Positions 25,275-34,746 of a stretch of DNA of 64,000 nt are shown here, piece by piece. The DNA comes from Kamptonema sp. UHCC 0994 (GTDB lineage: Bacteria; Cyanobacteriota; Cyanobacteriia; Cyanobacteriales; Microcoleaceae). Numbering within the stretch: position 1 is the first letter of the stretch; each line of letters begins with the position of its first letter. The stretch covers positions 1 to 64,000 of the forward strand of contig NZ_JARFTR010000125.1 in assembly GCF_029167235.1 (NCBI RefSeq). Direction: 5' to 3'. Both the position numbers and the translations under genes were made by a program. The notes under the pieces were generated by a model. That model saw only the letters and a program-made list of their open reading frames with translations, was not told the DNA's origin and ran no database searches.

Positions 25275-27881
25275 TTACTTCACGGCCGCAGGCATACCCA
25301 AAAGGTCCTCAATCCGAGGCATATCTTCTAAAGCAATCACCCGCCCTTCATCCTCAAAACCAGCAATCCGATCGAAGTTCAAATACTGATACAAATTATC
25401 AGCAAAAGGTTCAATCTTCTTACTCACAATGTCCATGTATTCTTGCACACTTGGCATCCTCCCTAACATGGCACAAACAGCAGCTAATTCCGCAGAACCG
25501 AGATAAACTCGCGCATCCTTACCCATGCGGTTATTAAAGTTACGAGTTGAGGTAGAAAACACTGTTGCCCCATCTTCAACCCGCGCCTGATTACCCATAC
25601 AAAGACTGCATCCCGGCATCTCTGTGCGTGCTCCAGCCGCTTCAAAAGTTGTGTAAATTCCCTCCTGTTTTAACTGATATTCATCCATCCGAGTTGGGGG
25701 ACAAATCCATAACCGGGTTTTCACTGAGGTTTCCCCTTCTAACACCTTCGCAGTTGCCCGATAATGACCGATATTTGTCATGCAAGAACCGACAAATACT
25801 TCATCAACTTTGTCGCCTACTACTTCACTTAATAACTTAACGTTATCCGGGTCATTGGGAGCCGCGACAATGGGTTCTTTAAGCTCATTCAAATCAATGT
25901 CAACGATCTCTACATACTCGGCATCAGCATCAGCTTCCATTAACACCGGATTTGCTAACCATTGTTCCATTTTTGCCACCCGCCGCATCATTGTTCGGGC
26001 ATCTACATAGCCCCGCGCTACCATGTTTTTCAACAGGGCAATATTAGAACGTAAATACTCGGAAACCGTCTCGACGCTTAACTTAATTGTGCAACCAGCA
26101 CAGGAACGTTCTGCTGATGCGTCTGTTAATTCAAAAGCTTGCTCAACTTTTAAGTCTGGCAAACCTTCAATTTCCATGATTCGCCCAGAAAAGACATTTT
26201 TCTTGTTCTGTTTATCGACTGTTAGCAAACCTTTTTGGATGGCAATATAGGGAATCGCATTTACCACATCTCGCAGGGTAACACCAGGTTGCAATTCACC
26301 TTTAAACCGGACTAAAACTGATTCCGGCATATCCAAAGGCATCGCGCCTAAAGCAGCAGCAAAGGCAACTAAACCGGAACCGGCAGGAAAGGAAATTCCC
26401 AGGGGAAAACGAGTGTGAGAATCACCACCAGTTCCTACTGTATCTGGTAATAACATCCGGTTTAACCAGGAGTGAATAATCCCATCTCCTGGCCGCAAAG
26501 AAACTCCGCCGCGTTGGGCCATGAAATCAGGTAATTCTTGGTGAGTTTTGATATCTACTGGCTTGGGATAGGCCGCTGTGTGACAGAAACTTTGCATCAC
26601 TAAATCGGCACTAAATCCTAAACAAGCGAGTTCTTTTAACTCGTCTCTGGTCATTGGCCCGGTGGTATCTTGGGAACCAACTGTTGTCATAATTGGTTCG
26701 CAGGAAGTACCGGGACGAACACCTGGTAAACCACAGGCTTTTCCTACCATTTTTTGCGCTAAGGTGTAACCTTTGCCCGTATCTGTGGGTGACTGGGAAC
26801 GGGTAAAGATTGTGGTTGGTGCTAATCCTAAAGCTTCGCGGGTTTTATCGGTAAGAGTGCGACCAATTAATAAGGGAATGCGGCCGCCGGCGCGAACTTC
26901 GTCTAAAATTGTGTCAGGTTTTAGGGTAAAAGTAGAGATAACTTCGCCGTTTTCGTTAGTAATTTCGCCTTTGTAGGGATGAATGGTGATTACCATTCCT
27001 GTTTCCATTTTACTAACATCGCATTCGATAGGTAATGCGCCCGAATCTTCAGCGGTATTGAAGAAAATCGGCGCGATCGCAGTACCTAGAATATATCCTC
27101 CATTCCGTTTATTCGGCACAAAAGGGATATCATTACCAATCTGCCAAAGCACTGAATTGATTGCAGATTTCCGGGAGGAACCAGTACCCACGACATCGCC
27201 CACATAGGCGACGGGATGACCTTTTTGCTTCAATTCTGCGATCGCACTCAAAGATCCCGGTAGCCGTGTTTCTAGCATTGCCAAAGCGTGTAACGGAATA
27301 TCCGGCCGCGTGGTAGCATGGGTAGCAGGGGAAAGGTCATCAGTGTTCGTTTCTCCCGGAACCTTGAAAACACTAACAGTAATGGTTTCTGGCAAAATTG
27401 GCTTAGAGGTAAACCACTCAGCATTTGCCCAAGAGTCGATTACCTGCTTGGCGTAGGGATTGATTTCTGATAAGTTAAGAACATCGTGGAATGCGTCAAA
27501 GACTAACAGGGTTTTGCTGAGTGCGGCTGCTGCTGACGCAGCCATCGGTGGCTGACTAGAGGATAGCAAGCTGATTAAAGATTGCACGTTATAGCCGCCT
27601 AGCATCGTTCCTAGCAGGTAAACGGCCCACTGCGGCGCAATTAACGGGCTATGAATTTCGCCTTGCGCGATCGCAGTTAAAAAGCCAGCTTTGACATAAG
27701 CGGCCCCGTCTACCCCCGGCGGCACGCGATCGCGTAACATCTCTAGTAACGCCTCTTCTTCCCCCGCCGGCGGATTTTTTAGAAGTTCGCAAAGTTCAGA
27801 AGTTTGTGCTGCATTCAGCGGTAGCGGTGGAATTCCCATTGCTGCCCGCTCAGCCGTATGTTTGCGGTAAGATTCTAGCAT
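25275..27881 (-). CDS. acnB: Aconitate hydratase B (bifunctional with 2-methylisocitrate dehydratase)
   Basis: An 868-residue TCA-cycle enzyme interconverting citrate and isocitrate through a [4Fe-4S] cluster. The N-terminal HEAT-like domain (about 1-160) is followed by the swivel domain ([19 protein letters not shown]) and catalytic domains ([20 protein letters not shown]). Cluster ligands are visible in [10 protein letters not shown] and [13 protein letters not shown]. Length matches AcnB (~865), not AcnA. An AGGAG ribosome-binding site lies about 10 bases before the ATG. In cyanobacteria it feeds 2-oxoglutarate supply for nitrogen assimilation. Confidence 0.95.
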   Translation of the reverse strand: MLESYRKHTAERAAMGIPPLPLNAAQTSELCELLKNPPAGEEEALLEMLRDRVPPGVDGAAYVKAGFLTAIAQGEIHSPLIAPQWAVYLLGTMLGGYNVQSLISLLSSSQPPMAASAAAALSKTLLVFDAFHDVLNLSEINPYAKQVIDSWANAEWFTSKPILPETITVSVFKVPGETNTDDLSPATHATTRPDIPLHALAMLETRLPGSLSAIAELKQKGHPVAYVGDVVGTGSSRKSAINSVLWQIGNDIPFVPNKRNGGYILGTAIAPIFFNTAEDSGALPIECDVSKMETGMVITIHPYKGEITNENGEVISTFTLKPDTILDEVRAGGRIPLLIGRTLTDKTREALGLAPTTIFTRSQSPTDTGKGYTLAQKMVGKACGLPGVRPGTSCEPIMTTVGSQDTTGPMTRDELKELACLGFSADLVMQSFCHTAAYPKPVDIKTHQELPDFMAQRGGVSLRPGDGIIHSWLNRMLLPDTVGTGGDSHTRFPLGISFPAGSGLVAFAAALGAMPLDMPESVLVRFKGELQPGVTLRDVVNAIPYIAIQKGLLTVDKQNKKNVFSGRIMEIEGLPDLKVEQAFELTDASAERSCAGCTIKLSVETVSEYLRSNIALLKNMVARGYVDARTMMRRVAKMEQWLANPVLMEADADAEYVEIVDIDLNELKEPIVAAPNDPDNVKLLSEVVGDKVDEVFVGSCMTNIGHYRATAKVLEGETSVKTRLWICPPTRMDEYQLKQEGIYTTFEAAGARTEMPGCSLCMGNQARVEDGATVFSTSTRNFNNRMGKDARVYLGSAELAAVCAMLGRMPSVQEYMDIVSKKIEPFADNLYQYLNFDRIAGFEDEGRVIALEDMPRIEDLLGMPAAVK

Positions 27882-28341
27882 GATTTTGTCTCCTCAGATG
27901 GCAGTTTTGGACTTTAAACGGGCGATTTTCCCTTGTAGATCGGGAGCTTACCTTCCCAACTTAGAAAAAAGCCTCACCCTTATAAAAACTTAACGCAACT
28001 AAACAAACTGTGGATTTCAATACTGATGTGGAATTTGCCCCAAACTACCAAGATGGGGGAAAGAGGGCCATAGGCGATCGGTGAATCAAAGCTGGCAAAC
28101 AGAAAATGCTAACTCTCCTACCTTTATGTAGTCTGGGAATAGGCTAAGAGGAGCCTGAGTTTAGCCCTGCCAACCTCACGGAATAATATCCTCCCTTAAA
28201 TTTTAGTAACAAAATCTTTATTACTCAAGCCAAAAAATGTAATATAAAATACAGGGATCAAACAATTTCACCTCGTCAGCATCAGGGATCGTTGAATTGT
28301 TAGACCTAAAATAATTTGGAAAAGGGTGCAGGAGCCCAAAT
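27882..28341. other. Divergent intergenic region, acnB / PAS-GGDEF-EAL
   Basis: A 460-bp region between divergent genes, so it should hold both promoters. I see the acnB ribosome-binding site (AGGAG complement near 27892) and an AGGAG at 28330-28334 before the GTG of the sensor gene. No ORF, strong palindrome or heptamer array is evident. Confidence 0.5.
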
Positions 28342-31300
28342 GTGTACAACAGAAAAGTAGAATTTCTCAATCAAAAACCAAATCACTCCAATATGGAACA
28401 ATGCTTTGGTTGTGCTTTAAGGCAGGAAGTAGAAATGGCGTTGCAAGAAAGCAAAGAAATGTTGGGAGCGATCGCCCCAACTGCTCCATTGCCCTTGGCA
28501 GTTAGTCGCGCTAGTGATGCAGCTATTCTATACTGCAACGACTTATTCGCCCTCACCTTCGGAGAACTATCCCCAGAGCTAATCGGTCGCAAATTACCTG
28601 AATTTTACTGCGATCCAGCCGATCGGCAACCCTTACTGGCACTGCTCGAAAGCCAAGGCTATGTCCGCGAGGCAGAAGTGCGGCTTAAAAAGAATGATGG
28701 GACGGTATTTTGGGCATCCGTATCAATGCGATCGCTGACATTGCATGGAGAAGCCGCAATCTTATCTATATTCTCCGATATCACCGACCGCAAACGAGCT
28801 CAAGAAGCACTCCGGCGGCAAGCCCTCACCTTCGAGAATATCTACGATGCAGTAGCGATCGCCGACACTCTTGGCCGAATTATCGACTGGAACCCCGCAG
28901 CCGAAAGCATTTTTGGCTATACCAAAGCCGAAGTAATCGGCAAAAGTACAGAGATTTTTCACTCCTCCTCAGAACAGGCGACAGCGCTGACCCATGATAT
29001 CTTATACGGTCTAAGAAATTCAGATCGCTGGTCGGGAACAATTAACTTCACCCGCAAAGATGGCAGTCACGGCGTATGCGAAACCACTGTAGTGATAGTA
29101 GCCGATGAATTTGGCAAGGCGGTGGGCGCAATGGCAATCAGCCGCGACATTACCCTAGTCAAACGTTCGGAAACAGTAGAGCAAGAATTACTCGCATCCA
29201 TACACTCGCGAGCCCGCCAGCAAGCAGCCGTAGCTTACTTGGGACAACAGGCCCTTGTGGAAAGCGATTTGTCCGCACTCATGGACAAAGCTGTAATTCT
29301 AGTTGCTCAAACCCTGAATGTGGAATATTGCAAACTTCTAGAACTGCTCCCTGGCGGACACGCTTTTCTGTTACGAGCAGGTGTGGGATGGCAAACAGGA
29401 CTGGTGGGGAATGCTACAGTCAGTGCCTCTACTAAGTCTCAAGCGGGCTATACCTTGCTTGTGGGTGAGCCGGTGACAGTCGAAGATGTGCGCCTAGAAA
29501 CCCGCTTCAGCGGTGCACCCCTATTGCACAACCACCGCGTAGTCAGCGGTGTTTCTGTGATTATCCCCGGTAATTGGAGCAGAGGATCTCTTGAGCAGGG
29601 GAGCGGGGGAGCGGGGGAAATCAGGGAGATAAATCGAACCCAGTCTCCCAGTCTCCCGGTATCGCAGTCTCCGAGTCTCCCATTCTCCCCATCCCGCGCT
29701 TGGGGCGTACTGAGCGCTCACACCAAAGGGCGAAGGGAGTTTAGTCAAGATGACGTTCATTTCCTGGAAGCGATCGCGAACGTGCTAGCGGCCGCTATCG
29801 AGCGATCGCGATCGGAAGAACGCCTGCAACTGATGGAACGTGCGATCGCTTCCAGCAGCAACGGTATTATCATTACCGACGCTACACAGTCAGACAATCC
29901 GACGATTTATGTCAACCCCAGTTTCGAGCGGATGACCGGCTATCAGCGGGACGAAATTATCGGTAAAAATTGCCGAATTTTACAACGTGCTGATAGAAAT
30001 CAACCAGCTCTTAAGGAAGTGCGAACAGCCCTTAACGAAGGCAAAGAATGCCAAGTCGTCTTACAAAACTACCGTAAAGATGGCACTCCTTTCTGGAACG
30101 AACTTTCCATTTCACCCGTGTACAACACGCGGCGACATCTCACCCATTTTGTCGGCATTCAAACCGACATCACCGAACGCAAACGCTCAGAAGAAGAATT
30201 GTTTTTAAAGTCCCAAACTTTAGCAACTTTCAGCGCCAATCTCAAGCAGCTCCACCGGATTACAACTTACAACTATCAAAACTTTGAAGAACTATTTACC
30301 GATTACCTGCTAGCCGGATGCGAAATCTTTGGTCTGTCTACAGGTATTATCAATCAAGTTGAAGGTGAATACTGCATTATCCGTTCTGTTAAATCAGACA
30401 TTGAATGTTTGCTACCCGGAGTCGAATCAGAATTAAAAAATACTTATTGTTCGGTACCGATCAAACTCAAGAAAACCGTTACCTATGCCCATGTAGGTAA
30501 AATAGTGGAAATGCAAACGCACCCTGCTTATCAAAAATTTAAGCTGGAATCTTATATAGGCACGCCTATATTTGTGAGTGGAAGTATTTACGGTGTGTTA
30601 AGTTTCTCTTCAACACAAATAAGAAGCAAAAATTTTGAAGCCCGCGAAACAGAAATCATCGAGCTGATGGCGCAAAGCATCGGTAGGTTTCTCGCCGCCC
30701 ATGACACAGAAATAGAACGCCAGCAAGCAGAAAAAGAACGGATAGAACTAATCGCATCTCTGCAAGAAAGCGAAGAACGCTATCGCCGTTTAGTAGAACT
30801 TTCTCCCGAAGCGATCGCCGTCCATAGCGAAGAGAAAATAGTCTATATCAATGCTGCTGGAGCTAGACTTGTCGGTGCTAAATCTGCCCAAGAACTGATC
30901 GGATTTCCGATATTTAACCTCGTCCACCGCGACTATATGGAGGTAGTCAGAGTCCGCATTCAGCAAGTAGAAGAAGAAAACAAAAAAACGAATCTGATTG
31001 AACAAAAGATGATTCGGCTAGATGGAAAAGTAATTGATGTGGAAATAGCAGGTATCCCCGCTACCTATCAAGGTAAAGTAGCAACTCAGATTATCATCAG
31101 AGATATAACGGAACGCAAACGCGCCCAACAGCAACTCCTCCATGATGCCTTTCACGATGTTCTCACTCAACTGCCAAACCGTGCCCTATTTATTGAGCGC
31201 GTTGGTCAAGCTATCCGTCGTTCCAAACAACAGCCAGATTATAAATTTGCTGTCCTATTCTTAGATTTAGATCGTTTTAAGGTTGTTAATGACAGTCTGG

Positions 31301-32820
31301 GGCATACTGTGGGAGATCAACTGTTAATTGCGATCGCACACCGCCTTACCTCCTGTCTCCACCCTTCTGATACCGCCGCCAGACTAGGGGGAGACGAGTT
31401 TACAGTCCTACTAGAAGGCATTCAGAGTCTGGGTGATGCTACTATCATTGCCAACAATATCAACCAAGAGTTTGCTCACCCCTTCAACCTCCAAGGACAC
31501 GAGGTATTTACCACCGTTAGCATCGGCATTGTTTTCAGTCAAAGTGAAGTGACTGCAACAAGTGAGGAAGATTGGAAGTACCAACACTGCCCTATGTACA
31601 ACCATCCTGAAGACTTGCTGCGGGACGCTGATATTGCCATGTATCGCGCTAAGGCTCTTGGTAAAGCCCGCCATGAGGTGTTTAACTTGGCCATGCACGA
31701 CCAAACTATTTCCCTGTTGCAATTGGAAATTGATTTGCGGCGAGCAATTCAGGAAAGTTGTCACATTTCAGCGGCCTTTGGGAGGGCCGATTTTTCGCCA
31801 AAGCAGGCAAGTTTGATGCAAAATCTGGCTTTAGAAAGTTCTCAGTTATCGGAACATAATCAACACTTAAAGGGGAATTCGGCAATTCTCGATTCTAAAC
31901 CCCTTTTGCTGTACAATCAACCCTCACGAAATGGGTCGAAAACTCTTAGCAATGGCAATTCTGCCAATACTAAATTATTGCTGCATTATCAGCCGATTAT
32001 TTCACTTTCTACTGGCAGAATTAGCGGTTTTGAGGCGCTTGTACGCTGGCAACACCCAACAAGAGGTTTAGTTTCGCCTGCTGAGTTCATTCCGGTAGCA
32101 GAAGAAACTGGTTTGATTATTCCTTTGGGCGCTTGGGTTTTGAGGGAAGCTTGCCACCAGTTGCGTATTTGGCAAGAACTATTGGTGAAGGAAGAAGGAA
32201 GAAGGAAGAAGGAAGAAGGAAGATGCGATGTTCCAAATTTATCTAATTACCAATTACCAATTACCAATTACCAATTACCAATTACCAATTACCCACTGAC
32301 TATGAGTGTCAATCTTTCGGGTAAACAGTTGGGACAAATAAATTTGTTTGAGGAGATTGATGAGATTCTGCAAGAAACTAACTGCGATCCAAGCAGTTTA
32401 AAGTTGGAAATTACCGAAAGCGTAATTGTGGAAAATGTGGCTAAAGCTAGCACTATGCTCGGACAATTGAAAGCGAGAAATATTCGGCTTTCTATTGATG
32501 ATTTTGGTACGGGTTATTCCTCTTTGAGTTATCTGCACCGCTTCCCGCTTGATACTCTGAAAATTGACCGTTCTTTTGTCAGTCGCTTGGGTGGAGGTGG
32601 TGCAGCTAGCGGTCGCCCTCTACAAATTGTACGCGCGATCGTGACTCTGGCTCACAATTTGGGGCTCGATGTGATTGCAGAAGGTGTGGAAACAAAAGAG
32701 CAGTTGGCGGAACTTCAGCAACTTGAATGCGAACACGCTCAGGGATATTTGTTATCGAGACCTCTCGACAGTGTGGCGGCAACTGAGTTTCTACAAAAAA
32801 TGTTAACTGGTAATGGGTAA
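28342..32820 (+). CDS. Multi-PAS/GAF diguanylate cyclase / c-di-GMP phosphodiesterase (GGDEF-EAL)
   Basis: A 1492-residue cytoplasmic sensor for cyclic-di-GMP turnover. Order: PAS (about 35-155), PAS (160-275), GAF (285-480), PAS (490-615; [18 protein letters not shown] with [12 protein letters not shown], a LOV-like sequence, though a Cys is at NCR), GAF (625-795), PAS (815-930), GGDEF (935-1110) and EAL (1205-1490). GGDEF is intact at 1016-1020 and EAL at 1231-1233, so both activities are possible. Two repeat-encoded insertions interrupt it: about 413-452 in the first GAF and 1283-1319 in the EAL domain. The GTG start at 28342 has AGGAG seven bases upstream. It appears to be monocistronic. 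Confidence 0.9.
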   Translation: MYNRKVEFLNQKPNHSNMEQCFGCALRQEVEMALQESKEMLGAIAPTAPLPLAVSRASDAAILYCNDLFALTFGELSPELIGRKLPEFYCDPADRQPLLALLESQGYVREAEVRLKKNDGTVFWASVSMRSLTLHGEAAILSIFSDITDRKRAQEALRRQALTFENIYDAVAIADTLGRIIDWNPAAESIFGYTKAEVIGKSTEIFHSSSEQATALTHDILYGLRNSDRWSGTINFTRKDGSHGVCETTVVIVADEFGKAVGAMAISRDITLVKRSETVEQELLASIHSRARQQAAVAYLGQQALVESDLSALMDKAVILVAQTLNVEYCKLLELLPGGHAFLLRAGVGWQTGLVGNATVSASTKSQAGYTLLVGEPVTVEDVRLETRFSGAPLLHNHRVVSGVSVIIPGNWSRGSLEQGSGGAGEIREINRTQSPSLPVSQSPSLPFSPSRAWGVLSAHTKGRREFSQDDVHFLEAIANVLAAAIERSRSEERLQLMERAIASSSNGIIITDATQSDNPTIYVNPSFERMTGYQRDEIIGKNCRILQRADRNQPALKEVRTALNEGKECQVVLQNYRKDGTPFWNELSISPVYNTRRHLTHFVGIQTDITERKRSEEELFLKSQTLATFSANLKQLHRITTYNYQNFEELFTDYLLAGCEIFGLSTGIINQVEGEYCIIRSVKSDIECLLPGVESELKNTYCSVPIKLKKTVTYAHVGKIVEMQTHPAYQKFKLESYIGTPIFVSGSIYGVLSFSSTQIRSKNFEARETEIIELMAQSIGRFLAAHDTEIERQQAEKERIELIASLQESEERYRRLVELSPEAIAVHSEEKIVYINAAGARLVGAKSAQELIGFPIFNLVHRDYMEVVRVRIQQVEEENKKTNLIEQKMIRLDGKVIDVEIAGIPATYQGKVATQIIIRDITERKRAQQQLLHDAFHDVLTQLPNRALFIERVGQAIRRSKQQPDYKFAVLFLDLDRFKVVNDSLGHTVGDQLLIAIAHRLTSCLHPSDTAARLGGDEFTVLLEGIQSLGDATIIANNINQEFAHPFNLQGHEVFTTVSIGIVFSQSEVTATSEEDWKYQHCPMYNHPEDLLRDADIAMYRAKALGKARHEVFNLAMHDQTISLLQLEIDLRRAIQESCHISAAFGRADFSPKQASLMQNLALESSQLSEHNQHLKGNSAILDSKPLLLYNQPSRNGSKTLSNGNSANTKLLLHYQPIISLSTGRISGFEALVRWQHPTRGLVSPAEFIPVAEETGLIIPLGAWVLREACHQLRIWQELLVKEEGRRKKEEGRCDVPNLSNYQLPITNYQLPITNYPLTMSVNLSGKQLGQINLFEEIDEILQETNCDPSSLKLEITESVIVENVAKASTMLGQLKARNIRLSIDDFGTGYSSLSYLHRFPLDTLKIDRSFVSRLGGGGAASGRPLQIVRAIVTLAHNLGLDVIAEGVETKEQLAELQQLECEHAQGYLLSRPLDSVAATEFLQKMLTGNG
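29578..29695. repeat. G-rich/C-rich repeat inserted in frame in the GAF domain
   Basis: GATCTCTTGAGCAGGGGAGC and GGGGGAGC units form a G-rich arm; then a core with AAATCGAACCCAGTCTCCC and a C-rich arm of CAGTCTCC units. It encodes [14 protein letters not shown] and [17 protein letters not shown]. The core AAATCGAACCCA is shared with the non-coding copy at 47503-47577. Confidence 0.85.
32188..32293. repeat. GAAGGAAGAAG and CAATTAC heptamer arrays inside the EAL domain
   Basis: Two different short tandem repeats lie side by side in coding sequence. GGAAGAA units encode [12 protein letters not shown], and six or so CAATTAC units (32239-32293) encode [16 protein letters not shown]. The number of bases added keeps the EAL frame. 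Confidence 0.9.
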
Positions 32821-32862
32821 TTGGTAATGGGTAATGGGTAATTGGTAATTGCTAATTACTCA
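32817..32862. repeat. GGTAATG/GGTAATT heptamer array
   Basis: Tandem GGTAATG and GGTAATT units begin at the stop codon of the GGDEF-EAL gene, whose last residues (NG) are repeat-encoded. They are the complement of the CAATTAC type. Confidence 0.75.
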
Positions 32863-32898
32863 CTGCCCCATCCTACTCAAAAGTTAAAATTTTAAGAG

Positions 32899-32971
32899 AT
32901 TATCCGTATATCTACGTACAAATTTTAACTCTACTTAGATTTTCGGCAATTATTCGTGTATCCACGTACAA
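32899..32971. promoter_or_regulatory. Pair of 23-bp direct repeats, 50 bp apart
   Basis: ATTATCCGTATATCTACGTA (from 32899) and ATTATTCGTGTATCCACGTA (from 32949), both followed by CAA, differ at three of 23 positions and start exactly 50 bp apart. They lie 270-340 bp upstream of the 62-residue gene. A protein-binding role is a guess. Confidence 0.4.
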
Positions 32972-33099
32972 GTGCCTGATGTGATTCAATTTCAAGTAAT
33001 TATCTCTGTCAAACCCTTGATCCCTCATGTGAATTTGCTGCTTAAGTGATTAATGTCACACAAAAAAAATACTAGGATCGCACTTGAGTAAGGTATTAA

Positions 33100-33126
33100 T
33101 CACAAAATACTGTGACTATAATCACA
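33100..33126. promoter_or_regulatory. CRP-type (cAMP receptor protein) binding site
   Basis: TGTGA-CTATAA-TCACA at 33111-33126 is a perfect TGTGAN6TCACA site. A further half-site, TCACA at 33100-33104, lies one turn upstream, and extra half-sites are at 32980, 33028, 33056 and 33145. The centre is about 70 bp before the predicted start of transcription, which resembles a class I activator position. Confidence 0.6.
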
Positions 33127-33153
33127 TTTAAGCAATGTTTTGAATCACAAGAC

Positions 33154-33181
33154 TTGATTTAAAAAAAAGGCACAGTATATT
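33154..33181 (+). promoter_or_regulatory. Predicted sigma-70 promoter
   Basis: TTGATT (33154-33159) and TATATT (33176-33181) are separated by 16 bp, placing a start near 33188, about 50 bases before the ATG of the 62-residue gene. The spacer is A-rich. It is a match to consensus only. Confidence 0.45.
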
Positions 33182-33236
33182 TACTAGCATTCCTTATTTA
33201 AGAACTACCCATTTTACGAAAAGGAATCCAAATGTC

Positions 33237-33425
33237 ATGTCTATCTCGCAACTTACATTAGAAGAACTATTTGGTCAGGTCATGTTTTCCAGCGTCGTTA
33301 CTCGCAATGACCGCCAGCAAATCAGATCGGCACTTTTAGGTGGTGGACTTAACGAAGACGAACACGCGATTATCAATAGATTGCTATACAATGTGCGGCG
33401 TGGATGGGTGAGGATTATCGACTAA
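33237..33425 (+). CDS. Small conserved hypothetical protein (62 aa)
   Basis: A 62-residue soluble protein: LTLEELFGQVMFSSVVTRND, then IRSALLGGGLNEDEHAIINR and LLYNVRRGWVRIID. I recall similar short proteins ending in RLLYAVRRG(W/L) in filamentous cyanobacteria, but know no function. It is predicted to be all helical with a basic tail. AAAAGGAA before the ATG at 33237 may be the ribosome-binding site. The long upstream region carries a perfect CRP-type site and a promoter match, so it is likely a separately controlled monocistronic gene. Confidence 0.75.
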   Translation: MSISQLTLEELFGQVMFSSVVTRNDRQQIRSALLGGGLNEDEHAIINRLLYNVRRGWVRIID

Positions 33426-33470
33426 GACTGCAAAACCTCACTTATAATAATTACAAGAAATAACATTGAA

Positions 33471-33500
33471 TCAGCGGATAGGGTTAACCGCTGAGTATTT
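33471..33500 (+). terminator. Possible terminator of the 62-aa gene
   Basis: TCAGCGG (33471-33477) pairs with CCGCTGA (33488-33494) around a 10-base loop and is followed by GTATTTT. It lies 46 bases past the stop codon. The T-run is weak. Confidence 0.4.
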
Positions 33501-33562
33501 TCGTGTTTGTGAGCTGTGCGATCGCGGATTAAAATTCCCAAAGAATAATTTAAAATATAAAG

Positions 33563-33690
33563 TATAGCAACCGCTTTCGTCAGTTAGGACACTCGCTCAT
33601 GGCCCAAACCATTAACTCTGTTCCCTTCTTCCCCTTCTTTCTTGAGCATCGTAGCCTAAGCGCCCCTAACGGTTTACCGGAATTGTACTA
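33563..33690. mobile_element. MITE-like element TATAGCAACCGC, diverged right end
   Basis: The left end TATAGCAACCGCTTTCG is clear. The interior shares CCCTTCTTCCCCTTCTTTC and GTAGCCTAAGCGCCCCTA with the copy at 17402-17544. The right end stops at CCTAACGGTTTACCGG and lacks the terminal GGTTGCTATA, so the limit is approximate. Confidence 0.65.
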
Positions 33691-33740
33691 GAAAAGCTTA
33701 TACTGTAGGCTGAAACTACTAGAATTACGTATAAACTGAT

Positions 33741-34373
33741 ATGTCTGACTGGATAGCAATCGGTACAATTGTCGCGCCTCAAGGTTTAGATGGCGAAGTG
33801 CGGGTCTATCCCAACTCCGACTTCCCAGAACGTTTTTTAGAACCGGGACAGCGTTGGATGCAGCGCCCCGGCAAAACAGAGCCCGAACCAATAGAGTTTT
33901 TGGGAGGGCGTTACATTCCTGGAAAAGGAATTTATGCGGTGCAGTTAGCAGGAGTGGAGAACATAGACGAGGCAGAAGCGCTGCGGGGTTGCCAACTTTT
34001 CGTTTCTGCAAGCGATCGCCCTCATTTAGAGGAAGGTGAATTTTATGTCCGAGATTTAATCGGCTTGGAAGTATTTTACCAACAGACTGGTGCACTGTTA
34101 GGTACTGTGGTTGATATAATTCCAGCGGGTAATGACATTTTAGAAGTAGAATTGCAGCAGAAACCTGAACCAAGAAGCATTGTAGAGGAAGAGTCTGCTG
34201 TCGGGGAAGTAGCGACGCACCCCAGTCAACGCCGCAGTAAAAAACAAAAGCAACGCCCTCTCAAGCCAAAATCAAAAACTGTTTTAATTCCCTTCGTTAC
34301 AGAAATCGTCCCCATTGTTGAAATAGAGCAGCGCCGGATTGAAATTACGCCTCCACCTGGTTTACTTGATTAA
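33741..34373 (+). CDS. rimM: Ribosome maturation factor RimM
   Basis: A 210-residue 30S assembly factor that binds S19 and helps mature the 16S rRNA 3' domain. The N-terminal RimM beta-barrel has [20 protein letters not shown] and the PRC-barrel-like C-terminal domain has [22 protein letters not shown] poorly conserved Lys/Arg/Ser-rich loop (about residues 145-180) makes it longer than the usual 165-180, as in several cyanobacterial RimM proteins. It ends with [15 protein letters not shown] and PPPGLLD, typical of the family. It starts at the ATG at 33741, downstream of a MITE-like element. Confidence 0.92.
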   Translation: MSDWIAIGTIVAPQGLDGEVRVYPNSDFPERFLEPGQRWMQRPGKTEPEPIEFLGGRYIPGKGIYAVQLAGVENIDEAEALRGCQLFVSASDRPHLEEGEFYVRDLIGLEVFYQQTGALLGTVVDIIPAGNDILEVELQQKPEPRSIVEEESAVGEVATHPSQRRSKKQKQRPLKPKSKTVLIPFVTEIVPIVEIEQRRIEITPPPGLLD

Positions 34374-34608
34374 CGATAAACTTATATTTTTAGTCTTGCC
34401 TTATTATTAAAAAAAGAGGAATTTCTATGATTTAATTAACAGAGTTATTGTATAAATTTGGCTTGCATAAAATTCTGAAGCTGTTGATACACAAATTTAA
34501 AAAAATATACTAAACTTAGTCATAGCACAGAAGTTCCTTTTAATTCTTGATAGAGAGTTGCTTAATTGAGTTTTTAGCAGCAATTAATCAAAGGAGAAGT
34601 TCAATTTT

Positions 34609-34746
34609 ATGAAACAGAAGCGAAAACCGAACGTGACAGGATGGAAGACCACAGTTAACTGTAATAATTATCCTAACAAAAATTGGCTCGGCAGTTCCAA
34701 CACAATCCCTCAAAGAGGTTTTTGGCAATGGCTAACCATCCCTTAG
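34609..34746 (+). CDS. Possible 45-codon leader ORF overlapping the histidine kinase start
   Basis: The ATG at 34609 has a strong AAGGAG (34591-34596) 12 bases upstream and opens a 45-residue frame starting MKQKRKPNVTGWKTTVN. Its stop at 34744-34746 lies 19 bases inside the downstream kinase gene, in another frame. This arrangement suits translational coupling. I recognise no homolog; the frame could be chance, although it has the best ribosome-binding site of the region. Confidence 0.4.
   Translation: MKQKRKPNVTGWKTTVNCNNYPNKNWLGSSNTIPQRGFWQWLTIP

Noticed and set aside
25187-25537. 116-codon frame opposite the acnB 3' end
   Set aside because: It reads through an inverted repeat and the antisense of AcnB.
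32899-32971. NtcA binding site (GTA-N8-TAC)
   Set aside because: GTA and TAC triplets occur in the direct repeats but not at the required eight-base spacing.
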